Part shown: positions 15,755 through 25,000 of the stretch, piece by piece
Layout: each line of letters begins with the position of its first letter
Numbering within the stretch: position 1 is the stretch's first letter
Assembly: GCA_910584365.1 (NCBI GenBank)
Contig: CAJUAF010000006.1
Span: forward strand, 62,001-126,000
Length of the DNA: 64,000 bases
Direction of reading: 5' to 3'
Source of the DNA: an uncultured Muribaculaceae bacterium
GTDB taxonomy: Bacteria; Bacteroidota; Bacteroidia; Bacteroidales; Muribaculaceae
Notes under the pieces: generated by a model
What the model was told of the DNA's origin: nothing
Seen by the model: only the letters and a program-made list of their open reading frames with translations
Databases searched by the model: none
Made by a program: the position numbers and the translations under genes

Positions 15755-17854
15755 ATGAAACAGAATAATTCTCTAAAACCCGTTTCCGTAAACTTTCCCC
15801 TGTTCGATGTGGCCGATTTCCGCTTCCGGCCTTTCGACCCATCCTCCAGACTCAGCCATGAGTTCCCCGGCGAAGACTGCTTCGACAACCGCACCGATCA
15901 TCTCCTGTTCCTGCGCCAGAAGGGAGTGGCCGTGCTGATCACCCTTGCCAACTACGGCACGGAGGCCCCCCGCCCGCGTTCCCACCGAGTGGGTCTCAGT
16001 GTCAGTCTTCTCGATTCCCGGACCGAAGTGTGCGTGTGGTCCGGAATCGTATATACCACTCTCGGACGCGATGAGACGCTCCATACACTGCGTGTCGACA
16101 TCCCCCTGCTCTATTCCCGGGTTATCGCCGACCGGGACTACACCATATCGGTGGAACCTGCAAGCGGCCCCGACCGCGAAAGGCGCGGATTGCGCAAGAC
16201 GCTCCGGTTCTATGACCTCCCCGTCATCCGTTCGCTGCCGACCCGTTGGTTCCAGGTCGACGAAGCCTGGATAGACAACGTCTTCCATCCCTGTTCCTCC
16301 AACAGATATTATATCCAGCCCGGTCCCGGTTTCCCCGATCCGCTGCGCTTCGTTTTCCGGGTGGATATACAGAAAACCATGATTCAGGAGCGTCCCTGTC
16401 AGCTCGAGATGCGTCTGCATCTGCCCGGCGGCGAAATCCTTTCCGAGATTGTCACGCCTACAACAGTCTTCGAGGACCGACCCCATCATGTCGAGGTCAT
16501 CGCGGATTTCCATATCCCGAAGGATGCCGAAGGGATAGCCTATGTGGAACTCTGCTGCATGAGCTACGGATTCACCGGCTTCGCCTTCCGGCTCGGTGAA
16601 GAGGAGAAAGAGGGGATCCGAGGATTCGCCGAACTTATGCCTATTCCCAATTTTACCCCGGAGGCGGGGCTCCGCCGCCTGGAGCAGGAAGCGCGCCGGC
16701 AGGCCGACAGCGAGACCCTTCCGGCTCCCGAAGATGATTTCGACCGCTTTCTTGACGATTTCATTGCCCGGGAAAAAGCGAAAATAAGCGAAGACGCTGA
16801 TGAGACGTCGGATCCGCAGACCGACAATTTTTCCGGTGACGTTTCCGACAATCCGGCGGATGACTCCGCCGACGATTCCTGCGCTGACTCCCCCGAAGAC
16901 TTCGGAGAGGGAGACGCCCCTGAGAAAACGGGGCGGGAAATGCTCGATGCGCTCACCGGGCTGGAGGATGTGAAAAACCATATCCGCCAGTATGCCGACT
17001 TCACCCGCTTCCAGCAGCTCAGGAAAGCCGCCGGACTGCCCGTTCTCTCTCTGCCGCTTCACTCTCTGTTTCTCGGCTCCCCGGGCACCGGAAAAACTAC
17101 CGTAGCCAAAATCATGGGGAAACTCATGAAAGAGGCCGGAGTTCTTTCCCGAGGCCATGTCATCGTCAAAGAACGCTCCGTCCTGCTGGGTCAGAACTAT
17201 AATTCCGAGTCGGAGAAAACCCTTGAGGCGCTTAATGAAGCGCGGGGAGGTATCCTCTTCATCGATGAAGCCTACCAGCTTTATCAGCCACAGGATTCCC
17301 GCGACCCGGGGCGTTTCGTTCTCGAAACCCTGATGACGGCCCTTGCCGACGAATCGGACCGCGACTGGATGCTTATCCTGGCCGGATACACCGAACCTAT
17401 GCTCCGTATGCTCGACCTCAATCCCGGCCTGCGCAGCCGTATCCCCTCCTCTAATTTCTACACTTTCTCGGACTATACCCCCGCCCAGCTCCTGGAAATC
17501 GGCACCCGTTACCTTACCGACAACGGCTTCACTCTCACCCCGGAAGCCTCCGGCCGCCTCCTGACGACCATCCTCGCCGATCACCCCACCGTCTCCGCCG
17601 CCCCGTCTCTCCCCACCTCCGGTCAGTCTTCCTCTCCGCAGGCGACTTTCGGCAACGCCCGCTACATCCTCACCATGATTCAGACCCGCATCCTCCCCGC
17701 CGCGGCCACCCGGGTCCTGGCCGCTGCATCCTCCTCATCCGCTTCCCCCTCCGCCACCCTCCTCTCGGAAATCCTCCCCTGCGACATCCCCTCCCCCGGC
17801 ACCACCCTCTCACCCGCCCCCGCCGTGCGCCGTCCCCTCGGCTTCCGCGCCTGA
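15755..17854 (+). CDS. CbxX/SpoVK-type AAA+ ATPase with novel N-terminal region
   Basis: A 699-residue protein. Residues about 1-290 look like beta-sandwich material (short strands, aromatic-rich, e.g. TRWFQVDEAWIDNVF) that I do not recognise. Residues about 295-390 are a highly acidic, disordered linker. Residues about 395-640 are one AAA+ module of the CbxX/CfqX/SpoVK type: Walker A GSPGTGKTT near 440, Walker B GGILFIDEAYQ near 500, arginine-rich NPGLRSRIP near 555. The last 60 residues are Ser/Pro/Ala-rich. CbxX-type ATPases remodel protein complexes; the client is unknown. The ATG at 15755 is used; the TTG at 15749 is two codons upstream. The gene has its own long leader and bidirectional terminators downstream. 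Confidence 0.85.
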   Translation: MKQNNSLKPVSVNFPLFDVADFRFRPFDPSSRLSHEFPGEDCFDNRTDHLLFLRQKGVAVLITLANYGTEAPRPRSHRVGLSVSLLDSRTEVCVWSGIVYTTLGRDETLHTLRVDIPLLYSRVIADRDYTISVEPASGPDRERRGLRKTLRFYDLPVIRSLPTRWFQVDEAWIDNVFHPCSSNRYYIQPGPGFPDPLRFVFRVDIQKTMIQERPCQLEMRLHLPGGEILSEIVTPTTVFEDRPHHVEVIADFHIPKDAEGIAYVELCCMSYGFTGFAFRLGEEEKEGIRGFAELMPIPNFTPEAGLRRLEQEARRQADSETLPAPEDDFDRFLDDFIAREKAKISEDADETSDPQTDNFSGDVSDNPADDSADDSCADSPEDFGEGDAPEKTGREMLDALTGLEDVKNHIRQYADFTRFQQLRKAAGLPVLSLPLHSLFLGSPGTGKTTVAKIMGKLMKEAGVLSRGHVIVKERSVLLGQNYNSESEKTLEALNEARGGILFIDEAYQLYQPQDSRDPGRFVLETLMTALADESDRDWMLILAGYTEPMLRMLDLNPGLRSRIPSSNFYTFSDYTPAQLLEIGTRYLTDNGFTLTPEASGRLLTTILADHPTVSAAPSLPTSGQSSSPQATFGNARYILTMIQTRILPAAATRVLAAASSSSASPSATLLSEILPCDIPSPGTTLSPAPAVRRPLGFRA

Positions 17855-17873
17855 ACCCTACGGACGAAAATAA

Positions 17874-17912
17874 AGCCGGAGTGCCAAAACTCGAGATTTT
17901 GACACTCCGGCT
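17874..17912. terminator. bidirectional terminator, shared palindrome type
   Basis: Arms AGCCGGAGTG (17874-17883) and CACTCCGGCT (17903-17912), with inner CAAAA/TTTTG pairing and one C-A mismatch. It lies 20 bases past the AAA+ stop and serves convergent transcription. The core closely resembles the hairpin at 54101-54139. Confidence 0.75.
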
Positions 17913-17923
17913 GAATATTTAAT

Positions 17924-17956
17924 CTGACGGTCCGCCGCGGTAGCGGAACCCGTCAG
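17924..17956 (-). terminator. second hairpin, end of the acyl-CoA dehydrogenase operon
   Basis: Arms CTGACGG (17924-17930) and CCGTCAG (17950-17956) with inner TCCGC/GCGGA. It starts 12 bases beyond the stop of the acyl-CoA dehydrogenase gene, and an AT-rich run follows on the minus strand. Confidence 0.6.
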
Positions 17957-17968
17957 GCCGTAGGGGAA

Positions 17969-19705
17969 TCAGACGTTGTAGGAAGTCATGTCGGCGGGAG
18001 CTACGGAGGCTACGAAAGCGGCGTTGCGGGCTACATTGGCCTGACCGAGGTTTACGTAAACCTTGGCCGAGCGGAGAAGTTCTTCGGCAGCGGCCTTCAC
18101 AGTAGCGTCCTCGGAATCGAGGTTGCGGGAAGCGTCGGTCACCAGCAGATAACCCATCACGCAGTCGCCGGCCATCTCCACAAGGTGACGGGCCATGAAG
18201 TCGGTGTACTCCGGCTCGTTCACAGCCTTGACGGCCTCGACAGCCTGCTGATACTTGGCGAACATCTCGTCAAGCTGGGCTTTCTGAGCTTCCAGTGCGG
18301 GAGCGACGGGAAGCTGCTGATAGCCTTCCACAAGCTGGGCGTAAGTTCCGGTCATGACGTGGCGGATCGCTGCAACGACCTGGAGCTGGGTGGTACCTTC
18401 GTAGATGGAGGTGATGCGGGCGTCGCGGTAAACGCGCTCGCAGGCATAATCCTTCATGAAACCGGAACCGCCGTGGATCTGGATGCAGTCATATGCGTTC
18501 TGGTTGCAGTATTCCGAGGTAAGACCTTTGGCCAGGGGGGTGCAGGCGTCGGCCAGCTTGTTGTAGAGCTTCATCTCCTTGCGCTCGTCGGCGGTCAGTG
18601 AACGCTCGCGGGCGATATCCTCATAAGCCTTGTAAAGGTCCACGTAGCGGGCGGTCTCGTACAGCAGGCAGCGGGAGGCGTCGAGCTTGGCTTTCATGTT
18701 GGAGAGAATCTCGCGCACGGCGGGGAACTCGATGATAGCCTTGCCGAACTGCTTGCGGTCGCGGGCGTAGGCGTCAGCCTCGCGGAAAGCGATTTCGCTC
18801 ACACCGACGCTCTGGGCGGCGATACCCAGGCGGGCACCGTTCATAAGGGCCATAACATACTTGATAAGACCCAGGCGGCGGGAACCGCAAAGCTCGGCCT
18901 TGGCGTTCTTGTAGACAAGTTCGCAGGTGGGGGAACCCTTGATACCCATCTTGTTCTCGATACGGCGCACGTCAACGCCACCCTGACGCTTGTCATAGAT
19001 GAACATCGACAGGCCGCGGCCATCCTTCGTGCCGTCCTCGCTGCGGGCCAGCACCAGGTGGATATCGGCGTCGCCGTTGGTGATGAAGCGCTTGACACCG
19101 TTCAGTCGCCAGGTGCCGTCGGGCTGTTCGGTAGCCTTGAGCATTACCGACTGGAGGTCGGAACCGGCATCAGGCTCGGTAAGGTCCATCGACATTGTCT
19201 CTCCCTGGCATACGCGGGGGATAAAGCGCTCGCGCTGGTCTTCGGAACCGAACTCATAGAGAGTCTCGGCGCAGTCCTGCAGACCCCAGAGGTTCTCGAA
19301 ACCGGTGTCGGCGCGGCTGACGATGTCGGCGGCCATGATATAGGGGGTGATGGGGAAGTTCAGACCACCGAAGCGGCGGGGCATCGACATTCCCATCAGG
19401 CCGGCCTTGCGGCAGGCATCGAGATTCTGCTGGGTCCCGCAAGCGTAAGTTACGCGGCCGTTCTCAACCTTCGGACCTTCATGGTCGACGCCTTCGGCAT
19501 TGTCGGCGATGGTGGTGCCGCAGAGTTCCCCTACGATTTCAAGCACGCGCTCATAGTTGTCCATGGCGTCGGCGAAATTCACCGGGGCGTAATCGAATTT
19601 TTCGGCGTCAGCGAAGTCGCGCTCCTTCAGGCTGACGATTTTGTTCATCAGCGGGTGCTGGAGGTGGAGCTTCAGGGCCGGATTATCGTTATAGAAGTTA
19701 GCCAT
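17969..19705 (-). CDS. acyl-CoA dehydrogenase family protein
   Basis: A 578-residue FAD enzyme of the acyl-CoA dehydrogenase family, with the N-terminal helical domain, the central beta domain (MDLTEPDAGSDLQSV and GVKRFITNGDADIHLVLARS) and the C-terminal FAD/catalytic helical domain (RKQFGKAIIEFPAVREILS, YCNQNAYDCIQIHGGSGFM and TSIYEGTTQLQ). The extra C-terminal 130 residues match the long form of the family. It oxidises an acyl-CoA and passes electrons to the electron-transfer flavoprotein encoded by the two genes upstream. The start overlaps the etfA stop by one base (TAATG). The exact acyl substrate is not evident. Confidence 0.94.
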   Translation of the reverse strand: MANFYNDNPALKLHLQHPLMNKIVSLKERDFADAEKFDYAPVNFADAMDNYERVLEIVGELCGTTIADNAEGVDHEGPKVENGRVTYACGTQQNLDACRKAGLMGMSMPRRFGGLNFPITPYIMAADIVSRADTGFENLWGLQDCAETLYEFGSEDQRERFIPRVCQGETMSMDLTEPDAGSDLQSVMLKATEQPDGTWRLNGVKRFITNGDADIHLVLARSEDGTKDGRGLSMFIYDKRQGGVDVRRIENKMGIKGSPTCELVYKNAKAELCGSRRLGLIKYVMALMNGARLGIAAQSVGVSEIAFREADAYARDRKQFGKAIIEFPAVREILSNMKAKLDASRCLLYETARYVDLYKAYEDIARERSLTADERKEMKLYNKLADACTPLAKGLTSEYCNQNAYDCIQIHGGSGFMKDYACERVYRDARITSIYEGTTQLQVVAAIRHVMTGTYAQLVEGYQQLPVAPALEAQKAQLDEMFAKYQQAVEAVKAVNEPEYTDFMARHLVEMAGDCVMGYLLVTDASRNLDSEDATVKAAAEELLRSAKVYVNLGQANVARNAAFVASVAPADMTSYNV

Positions 19706-20733
19706 TACTTCGAATTTTTCTTGTAGTACTTGATAAGTTTGGGAACGATGTCCTCGTAATTGCCCGTAATCACGTAGTCGGCGATAGTGTTGATCGGGGC
19801 GTTGGGGTCATTGTTGATGGAGATGATGATGGAGCTGTCCTGCATACCGGCGATATGCTGGATCTGGCCCGAGATACCGCAGGCGATATAGAGCTTCGGA
19901 CGCACGGTCACTCCGGTCTGTCCTACCTGACGGGCGTGTTCCGTGAAACCGGCGTCGACGGCCGCACGGGTGGCGCCGACCTCGGCTCCCAGGACGGAAG
20001 CCAGCTCGTGGAGAAGGTCGAATCCCTCTTTTGAGCCGACGCCGTAACCTCCGGCAACGATGATGGAAGCGTTCTTGATGTTGATTTTCGATTTCTCGAT
20101 ATGACGGTCGATGATTTCAACCACGAAATCCTCGTCGCTGACATACTTGGAAGCGTCCAGGTTGATGACCTCCCCCTTGTGGGCGGGGTCGAAGACCTCT
20201 TTCTTCATCACGCCTTCGCGCACGGTGGCCATCTGGGGACGGCAGTCGGGATTGACGATCGTGGCTACGATGTTTCCGCCGAAAGCGGGACGGATCTGGT
20301 AGAGCAGATTCTGATACTCCTTGCCGGTCTTGGGGTCCTTGTGGTCGCCGATGACCAGGGATGTGCAGTCGGCGGTCAGACCGCTGTGGAGGCAGGAGCT
20401 TACCCTCGGGCCCAGGTCACGGCCGATGCAGGTGGCGCCCATAAGGCAGATCTGCGGCTTGATTTCCCGGAAGAGGTTGATAAGCACCGAAGCGTGGGGG
20501 TTGGAGGTGTAGGGATAGAGACGCTTGTCCTCTACCTTATATACAACGTCGGCGCCGTAGGGGAAGAGCTGGTCTTCGATCCCGTCGAGCTTGTCGCCCA
20601 CGACAAGAGCCTCCAGCTTCACGCCAAGCTCGCTGGCAAGCTGGCGACCCTTGGTGAGGAGTTCAAGGCTGACATCGGCCACCTTGCCATCCTCGTATTC
20701 GCAATAAACTATCAGGTTGTTATTATCTTGCAT
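19705..20733 (-). CDS. etfA: electron transfer flavoprotein alpha subunit
   Basis: A 342-residue EtfA with the N-terminal AANH-like domain and the C-terminal FAD-binding domain (SIIVAGGYGVGSKEGFDLLH, AVDAGFTEHARQVGQTGVTV and LYIACGISGQIQHIAGM, plus NNDPNAPINTIADY). It pairs with EtfB to shuttle electrons from the acyl-CoA dehydrogenase encoded next. The start is the ATG at 20733 (MQDNNNLIVYCEYEDG), 26 bases after etfB. An in-frame ATG at 20802 lies inside etfB and would add unrelated basic residues, so it is rejected. Confidence 0.95.
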   Translation of the reverse strand: MQDNNNLIVYCEYEDGKVADVSLELLTKGRQLASELGVKLEALVVGDKLDGIEDQLFPYGADVVYKVEDKRLYPYTSNPHASVLINLFREIKPQICLMGATCIGRDLGPRVSSCLHSGLTADCTSLVIGDHKDPKTGKEYQNLLYQIRPAFGGNIVATIVNPDCRPQMATVREGVMKKEVFDPAHKGEVINLDASKYVSDEDFVVEIIDRHIEKSKINIKNASIIVAGGYGVGSKEGFDLLHELASVLGAEVGATRAAVDAGFTEHARQVGQTGVTVRPKLYIACGISGQIQHIAGMQDSSIIISINNDPNAPINTIADYVITGNYEDIVPKLIKYYKKNSK

Positions 20734-20759
20734 GATTGTCGGATTTTGGAACCGGCGGT

Positions 20760-21632
20760 TTAACCGATTGTATGATTGGCGATAAGGTCTTTGATCAGAC
20801 ATTCGATCTGGTCATCCTCATTGCCTATTGAGAGACATTCCTTAGCGGTGAACACCACGTTTTCGATCGCTTTCACCTTTGTGGGGGAACCGGCCATACC
20901 GATCTGCTGGGGATCGGCCTCCACGAAAGCGGCGCTCCATTCCTGGAGTTTCAGACCGGGACGTTTTTCGACCAGGGCTTTCTGCTCGTCGGAGAGCTTG
21001 GCCATCTCGGAGGGGGAAACGGCGTATTTGTACTGCATCACTCGCTTGGCGTTGCGGGGCCGGCATTCGGCGGCCGAACCGTTTACGGTAACCACGCAGG
21101 GAAGAGGAGCCTTCACCGTCTCGACGCCAGATTCCAGGCGGCGCTTTACGGTTACCTTCCCGTCCTTGAGGTCGAGAATCTCTTCGGCGTATGTAACCTG
21201 GGGAATTCCGAGCTTCTCGGCAATCTGGGGACCTACCTGGGCGGTGTCGCCGTCGATAGCCTGACGTCCGCAGAGGACGATGTCATAGTTGCCGATTTTC
21301 TTTACGGCCTGGGCCAGGGAATAGGAAGTAGCCAGGGTATCGGCGCCTCCGAGCGCACGGTCGGTAAGGACAATACCTGTGTCGGCACCGCGGAATATAC
21401 CTTCGCGCACGACTTCGGCGGCGCGAGGCAACCCCATTGTCAGCATCGTTACTGTCGAACCGGGATTGGCGTCCTTCAGGCGAAGAGCCTGTTCAAGGGC
21501 GTTGAGGTCCTCGGGGTTGAAGATGGCGGGCAACGCAGCGCGGTTGATGGTGCCGTCTTCCTTCATGGCATCTTTTCCCACGTTGCGGGTGTCGGGCACC
21601 TGCTTTGCAAGGACAATGATGTTCAAACTCAT
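20760..21632 (-). CDS. etfB: electron transfer flavoprotein beta subunit
   Basis: A 290-residue EtfB beginning MSLNIIVLAKQVPDTRNVG. Family motifs include INRAALPAIFNPEDLNALEQ, VLCGRQAIDGDTAQVGPQIA (AMP/FAD-contacting loop) and LPCVVTVNG. It is the first gene of the etfB-etfA-acyl-CoA dehydrogenase operon. A minus-strand -7 box TATATTTG (21813-21820) implies a leader of about 170 bases that contains a GC hairpin with arms CCCC and GGGG near 21727-21740. Confidence 0.95.
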   Translation of the reverse strand: MSLNIIVLAKQVPDTRNVGKDAMKEDGTINRAALPAIFNPEDLNALEQALRLKDANPGSTVTMLTMGLPRAAEVVREGIFRGADTGIVLTDRALGGADTLATSYSLAQAVKKIGNYDIVLCGRQAIDGDTAQVGPQIAEKLGIPQVTYAEEILDLKDGKVTVKRRLESGVETVKAPLPCVVTVNGSAAECRPRNAKRVMQYKYAVSPSEMAKLSDEQKALVEKRPGLKLQEWSAAFVEADPQQIGMAGSPTKVKAIENVVFTAKECLSIGNEDDQIECLIKDLIANHTIG

Positions 21633-22073
21633 GAATGTCTATCGTTTAAATTTGATTTATTATCTTAAGCGGCTGCACGCCGGGACACGTCAGGGCGTAC
21701 AATATAACTCAGTCATAATCACAGCGCTAAACTCCCCCTTCGGGGCTTAACGCACAATCGGGAAAGCCGTAGAAATCTCTCCGGCTTGCCCCGCTCACTT
21801 ATTTTCCGGTTGCAAATATACGCATTATTTCACAGAGTCTCAGCCTGATACACATTTTTTAACAGTCAGTTCTTCTCTCCCTTTCTCTGCGCCGAAATCC
21901 GTTATCGCTGAACTGCTTATGCGCGTCTAACACTTAAAAAATGCAAAAATACCGTATCTTCGGGCCTATTCGTTTTGCGGTCTTCCCATATTGTTGTATT
22001 TTTGGCTTCTAATCAGCAGTCCGTTGTAAAATCCACAGACCAAATCATATATCAACCATAAACTCAACTTACA
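21633..22073. other. 441-base divergent intergenic region
   Basis: The left side carries the etfB leader and its -7 box (21813-21820). The right side carries a full promoter for the large secreted protein (21974-22004). Between them the sequence is AT-rich, and I see no further ORF or RNA signature. Confidence 0.5.
21974..22004 (+). promoter_or_regulatory. promoter of the large secreted protein gene
   Basis: TTTG at 21974-21977, 19 bases, then the -7 box TATTTTTG at 21997-22004: a full match to the Bacteroidetes consensus. The leader would be about 60 bases. Confidence 0.7.
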
Positions 22074-25000
22074 ATGAATTTAAAGTTAAAGCTATGCACT
22101 CTGCTTTGCTTGGGATTCGGGAGCCTGTTTACCCCCCCGAATATACAAGCAGAATTGCTTAAGACCGAAAACTTCGAGTACGAAGCCAACTCGCTTAACA
22201 CACTTCCTGCCGAAGCCGGCTGGATCCAGGCGACTGCTAAGACTGTTACAGAGAATATTGACCTTGTGGAACAGCCTCTTTCATACTCCGGCTACCACGA
22301 AACAGCTGTCGGGAAAGCTGTACACATCAATCCCGAATATGCAACGGCGACTACGCAAGGATTTGCACTGAAAGCTACCGACAATGGGATAACCAGCGGC
22401 ACTGTCTATACTTCGTTTCTGCTGAAAGTCAACTCCATTTCCAATGCAACAGGCAATATGGTGTTTACTTTTGCAGGGGCTAACAAAGATGGTTTTACAG
22501 CCAATAACACCAACCTTTCACAACACGGACGCCTGTTAATTGCAAAGGGGTCGACTGACACAAAATTCAAAATCAAGACATCCAAGAATTCCACTGCTAC
22601 AAAGTGTACTACTCTTGAGGAAGAATACGACTTAGGGACAACCTACCTTGTAGTGATGAGTTACGAGTTTGTCGATGGGGCCAAGAACGATATTTTCAGT
22701 CTGTGGATCAATCCCGCTACTGATGGAACTCAACCCGATGCCATTCACTCGGAATACGACACTGCTGGAGATGTGTCTGACAAGTTTGGTATACAAGGTG
22801 TACGCGTTTACCAATATAAGAGTGTAGCTCCGGATGCAGTTATCGACGCTATCAAGGTTGCAACTTCCTGGGCAGACCTCTTCCCCAATGACGACCCGCA
22901 GCCTACCGCCAAGCTGGAAGTTACCCCCACTGCTATCGACTTTGCCGACGGCATGGCCGTTCTCCAGGGCGAATCCGTTTCTAAGACGATTGTCGTCAAG
23001 GGTACCGGCCTGACAGGCAACGTAACCCTCAGCTGTCCCAGCACCGCCGTTACTATCGCTCCCTCCACTGTTACAGCCGAGGAAGCCATGGCAGAAGAAG
23101 GCAAGGAAGTTACCCTTACTTTCAAGGCCGGAGCCGATATGCTTGACGCCACGCTGACTCTCTCTTCCGAAGGTGTTGCTGACGCTACGGTTGCTCTGAC
23201 CGGAGCCGTAATGCCTGTCACAGACATGACTTCGCTCGGCGCACTCTCCAGGGTCGAGAACGAGACCTACGAACTGTATCGCTACACAGGCTCGATGGCC
23301 AAGGTTAGCCATGTGAATTCCATCACCAAGGACATCTATATCCAGGATATGACCGGAGCCATCCGCATCAACTATGAGTTGACCGGAATGACCGAAAGTC
23401 CGTTCGCTACCGGCGACAAGGTCAAGAATATGCTGCTTGTCCGCGTCGATGACGCAGCAGGTCCCTGCTTTATCCCCGCAATGGCCCTCGGCATCGAGGT
23501 TCCCGTCGGCGATATCACTTCCTCCGGCAACGAGGTTACCCCCTCGGAGGTTACTATGGCCGACATCGCCCAGGATAAGGAAACTTATCTCTACCGCCTG
23601 GTTACCCTCAAGGATGTAACGCTGACGGTTACCGACAACACTACATGGAGTACTACCGGAGCCGCAGCTTCGCAGACCATCAACGGCACGACCACCCAGG
23701 GCCGCGTCCGCTCGTTCCACGCCACCGACCTTATCGGCGAGCCGATGCCCGCTTTCCTGACCTCCGTAACAGGTATCTCCACCTCCAAAGGCGCCGTTAT
23801 CATCACCGCCCGCTCCAAAGCTGACGTTGCCACCGCCGCTCCCGAACTGGAAATCTCCAGCGAGACCCTGATTGATCCCAACGAATACCAGGAGATCAAC
23901 AAGCCCGTCGAATTCGGAACAGTCACCGTAAAAGCCACCGCCCTTACCAACCCCGTCTCCATCTGGTTCGGAGGCAAGAACGCCGATATGTTCTCGGCGG
24001 ACCGCACCGAAATTCCCGCCGGTTCCGGCATCTATCAGGTGAAGATTACCTACACCCCGACTTCCACCGGCGCCCATGAAGCCCGCATCAACTTCGAGAC
24101 AACTCCCGCCGAACTCAATGCCGGAGCCTCCATCCGCGCCAAAGCATACGATCCCGCGAATCCTCCGGTTATCACTGTCGACAGCTCTGAGCTGACCGAG
24201 TTCGTGGCCGGCGTAGGCGAAACCCAGGAACAGACCGTCAAATACACTGTAACCAACGGTCTTGTCTACGGTACCATCCGCGTTGACGGAACCGGCTTCC
24301 TGATCAGCTCTTCCTCCATGATGAAGGACGGAACTTATGACCTCAAGATTACTTTCCGTCCGCAGACCGAAGGTGAACACAGCGCCGTAATCACTTTCAC
24401 AACCGATATGGCCGAACCTGTGACCCTCCCTGTCAAAGGTACCACTTCCACCGGTCCCAAGCCTGAGGAGAAGGAAGGCGACGAACTCACCTTCGGCGGT
24501 ACCGCTCTGAAACAGTACGCCACCGACTTCACTTCCGCCGTGGCCGACAACAAGCCTGTCAGCCTGGAAGGATGGAAGAACGTGGCTATGGAAGGTACAC
24601 GCGCATGGTGGAGCGCCACTCCCGAGGAGGGCAACCAGGCCGCCAAAGCCGTGGCATACGACAGCAAGGCTACCGAAAGCACTCCTCTGGAGATGATGCT
24701 CATGTCCCCGCGTCTCGACTTCAAGAACGCCGAGCAGCGCCTTCTGTGCTTCAACGTGATGGGCCGCATGATGACCGAAAACATGACTGACAACCTCAGC
24801 ATCATCGTCATCGACGCCCTCGCCGCCGACCAGGATCCCGAAAATCTGTCGGTTCTCGACATCGACGGTCTCGGCCTCCCCTGCACTCCCGACGAGAATG
24901 ACCAGTGGGTACGTTATGTCCTCGACGCCGACGCCTGGGAGCTTCCCGATGAATTCTACGTAGCCTTCGTGTTCTCCGGAACCCGCGGTAAGGACAGCTC

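Noticed and set aside
15773..17584. 603-codon open frame antisense to the AAA+ gene
   Set aside because: The plus strand carries clear Walker motifs, and the minus-strand translation shows no domain.
22632..24380. 582-codon open frame antisense to the large secreted protein
   Set aside because: Shadow frame; the sense strand encodes recognisable secreted modules and a sorting tail.
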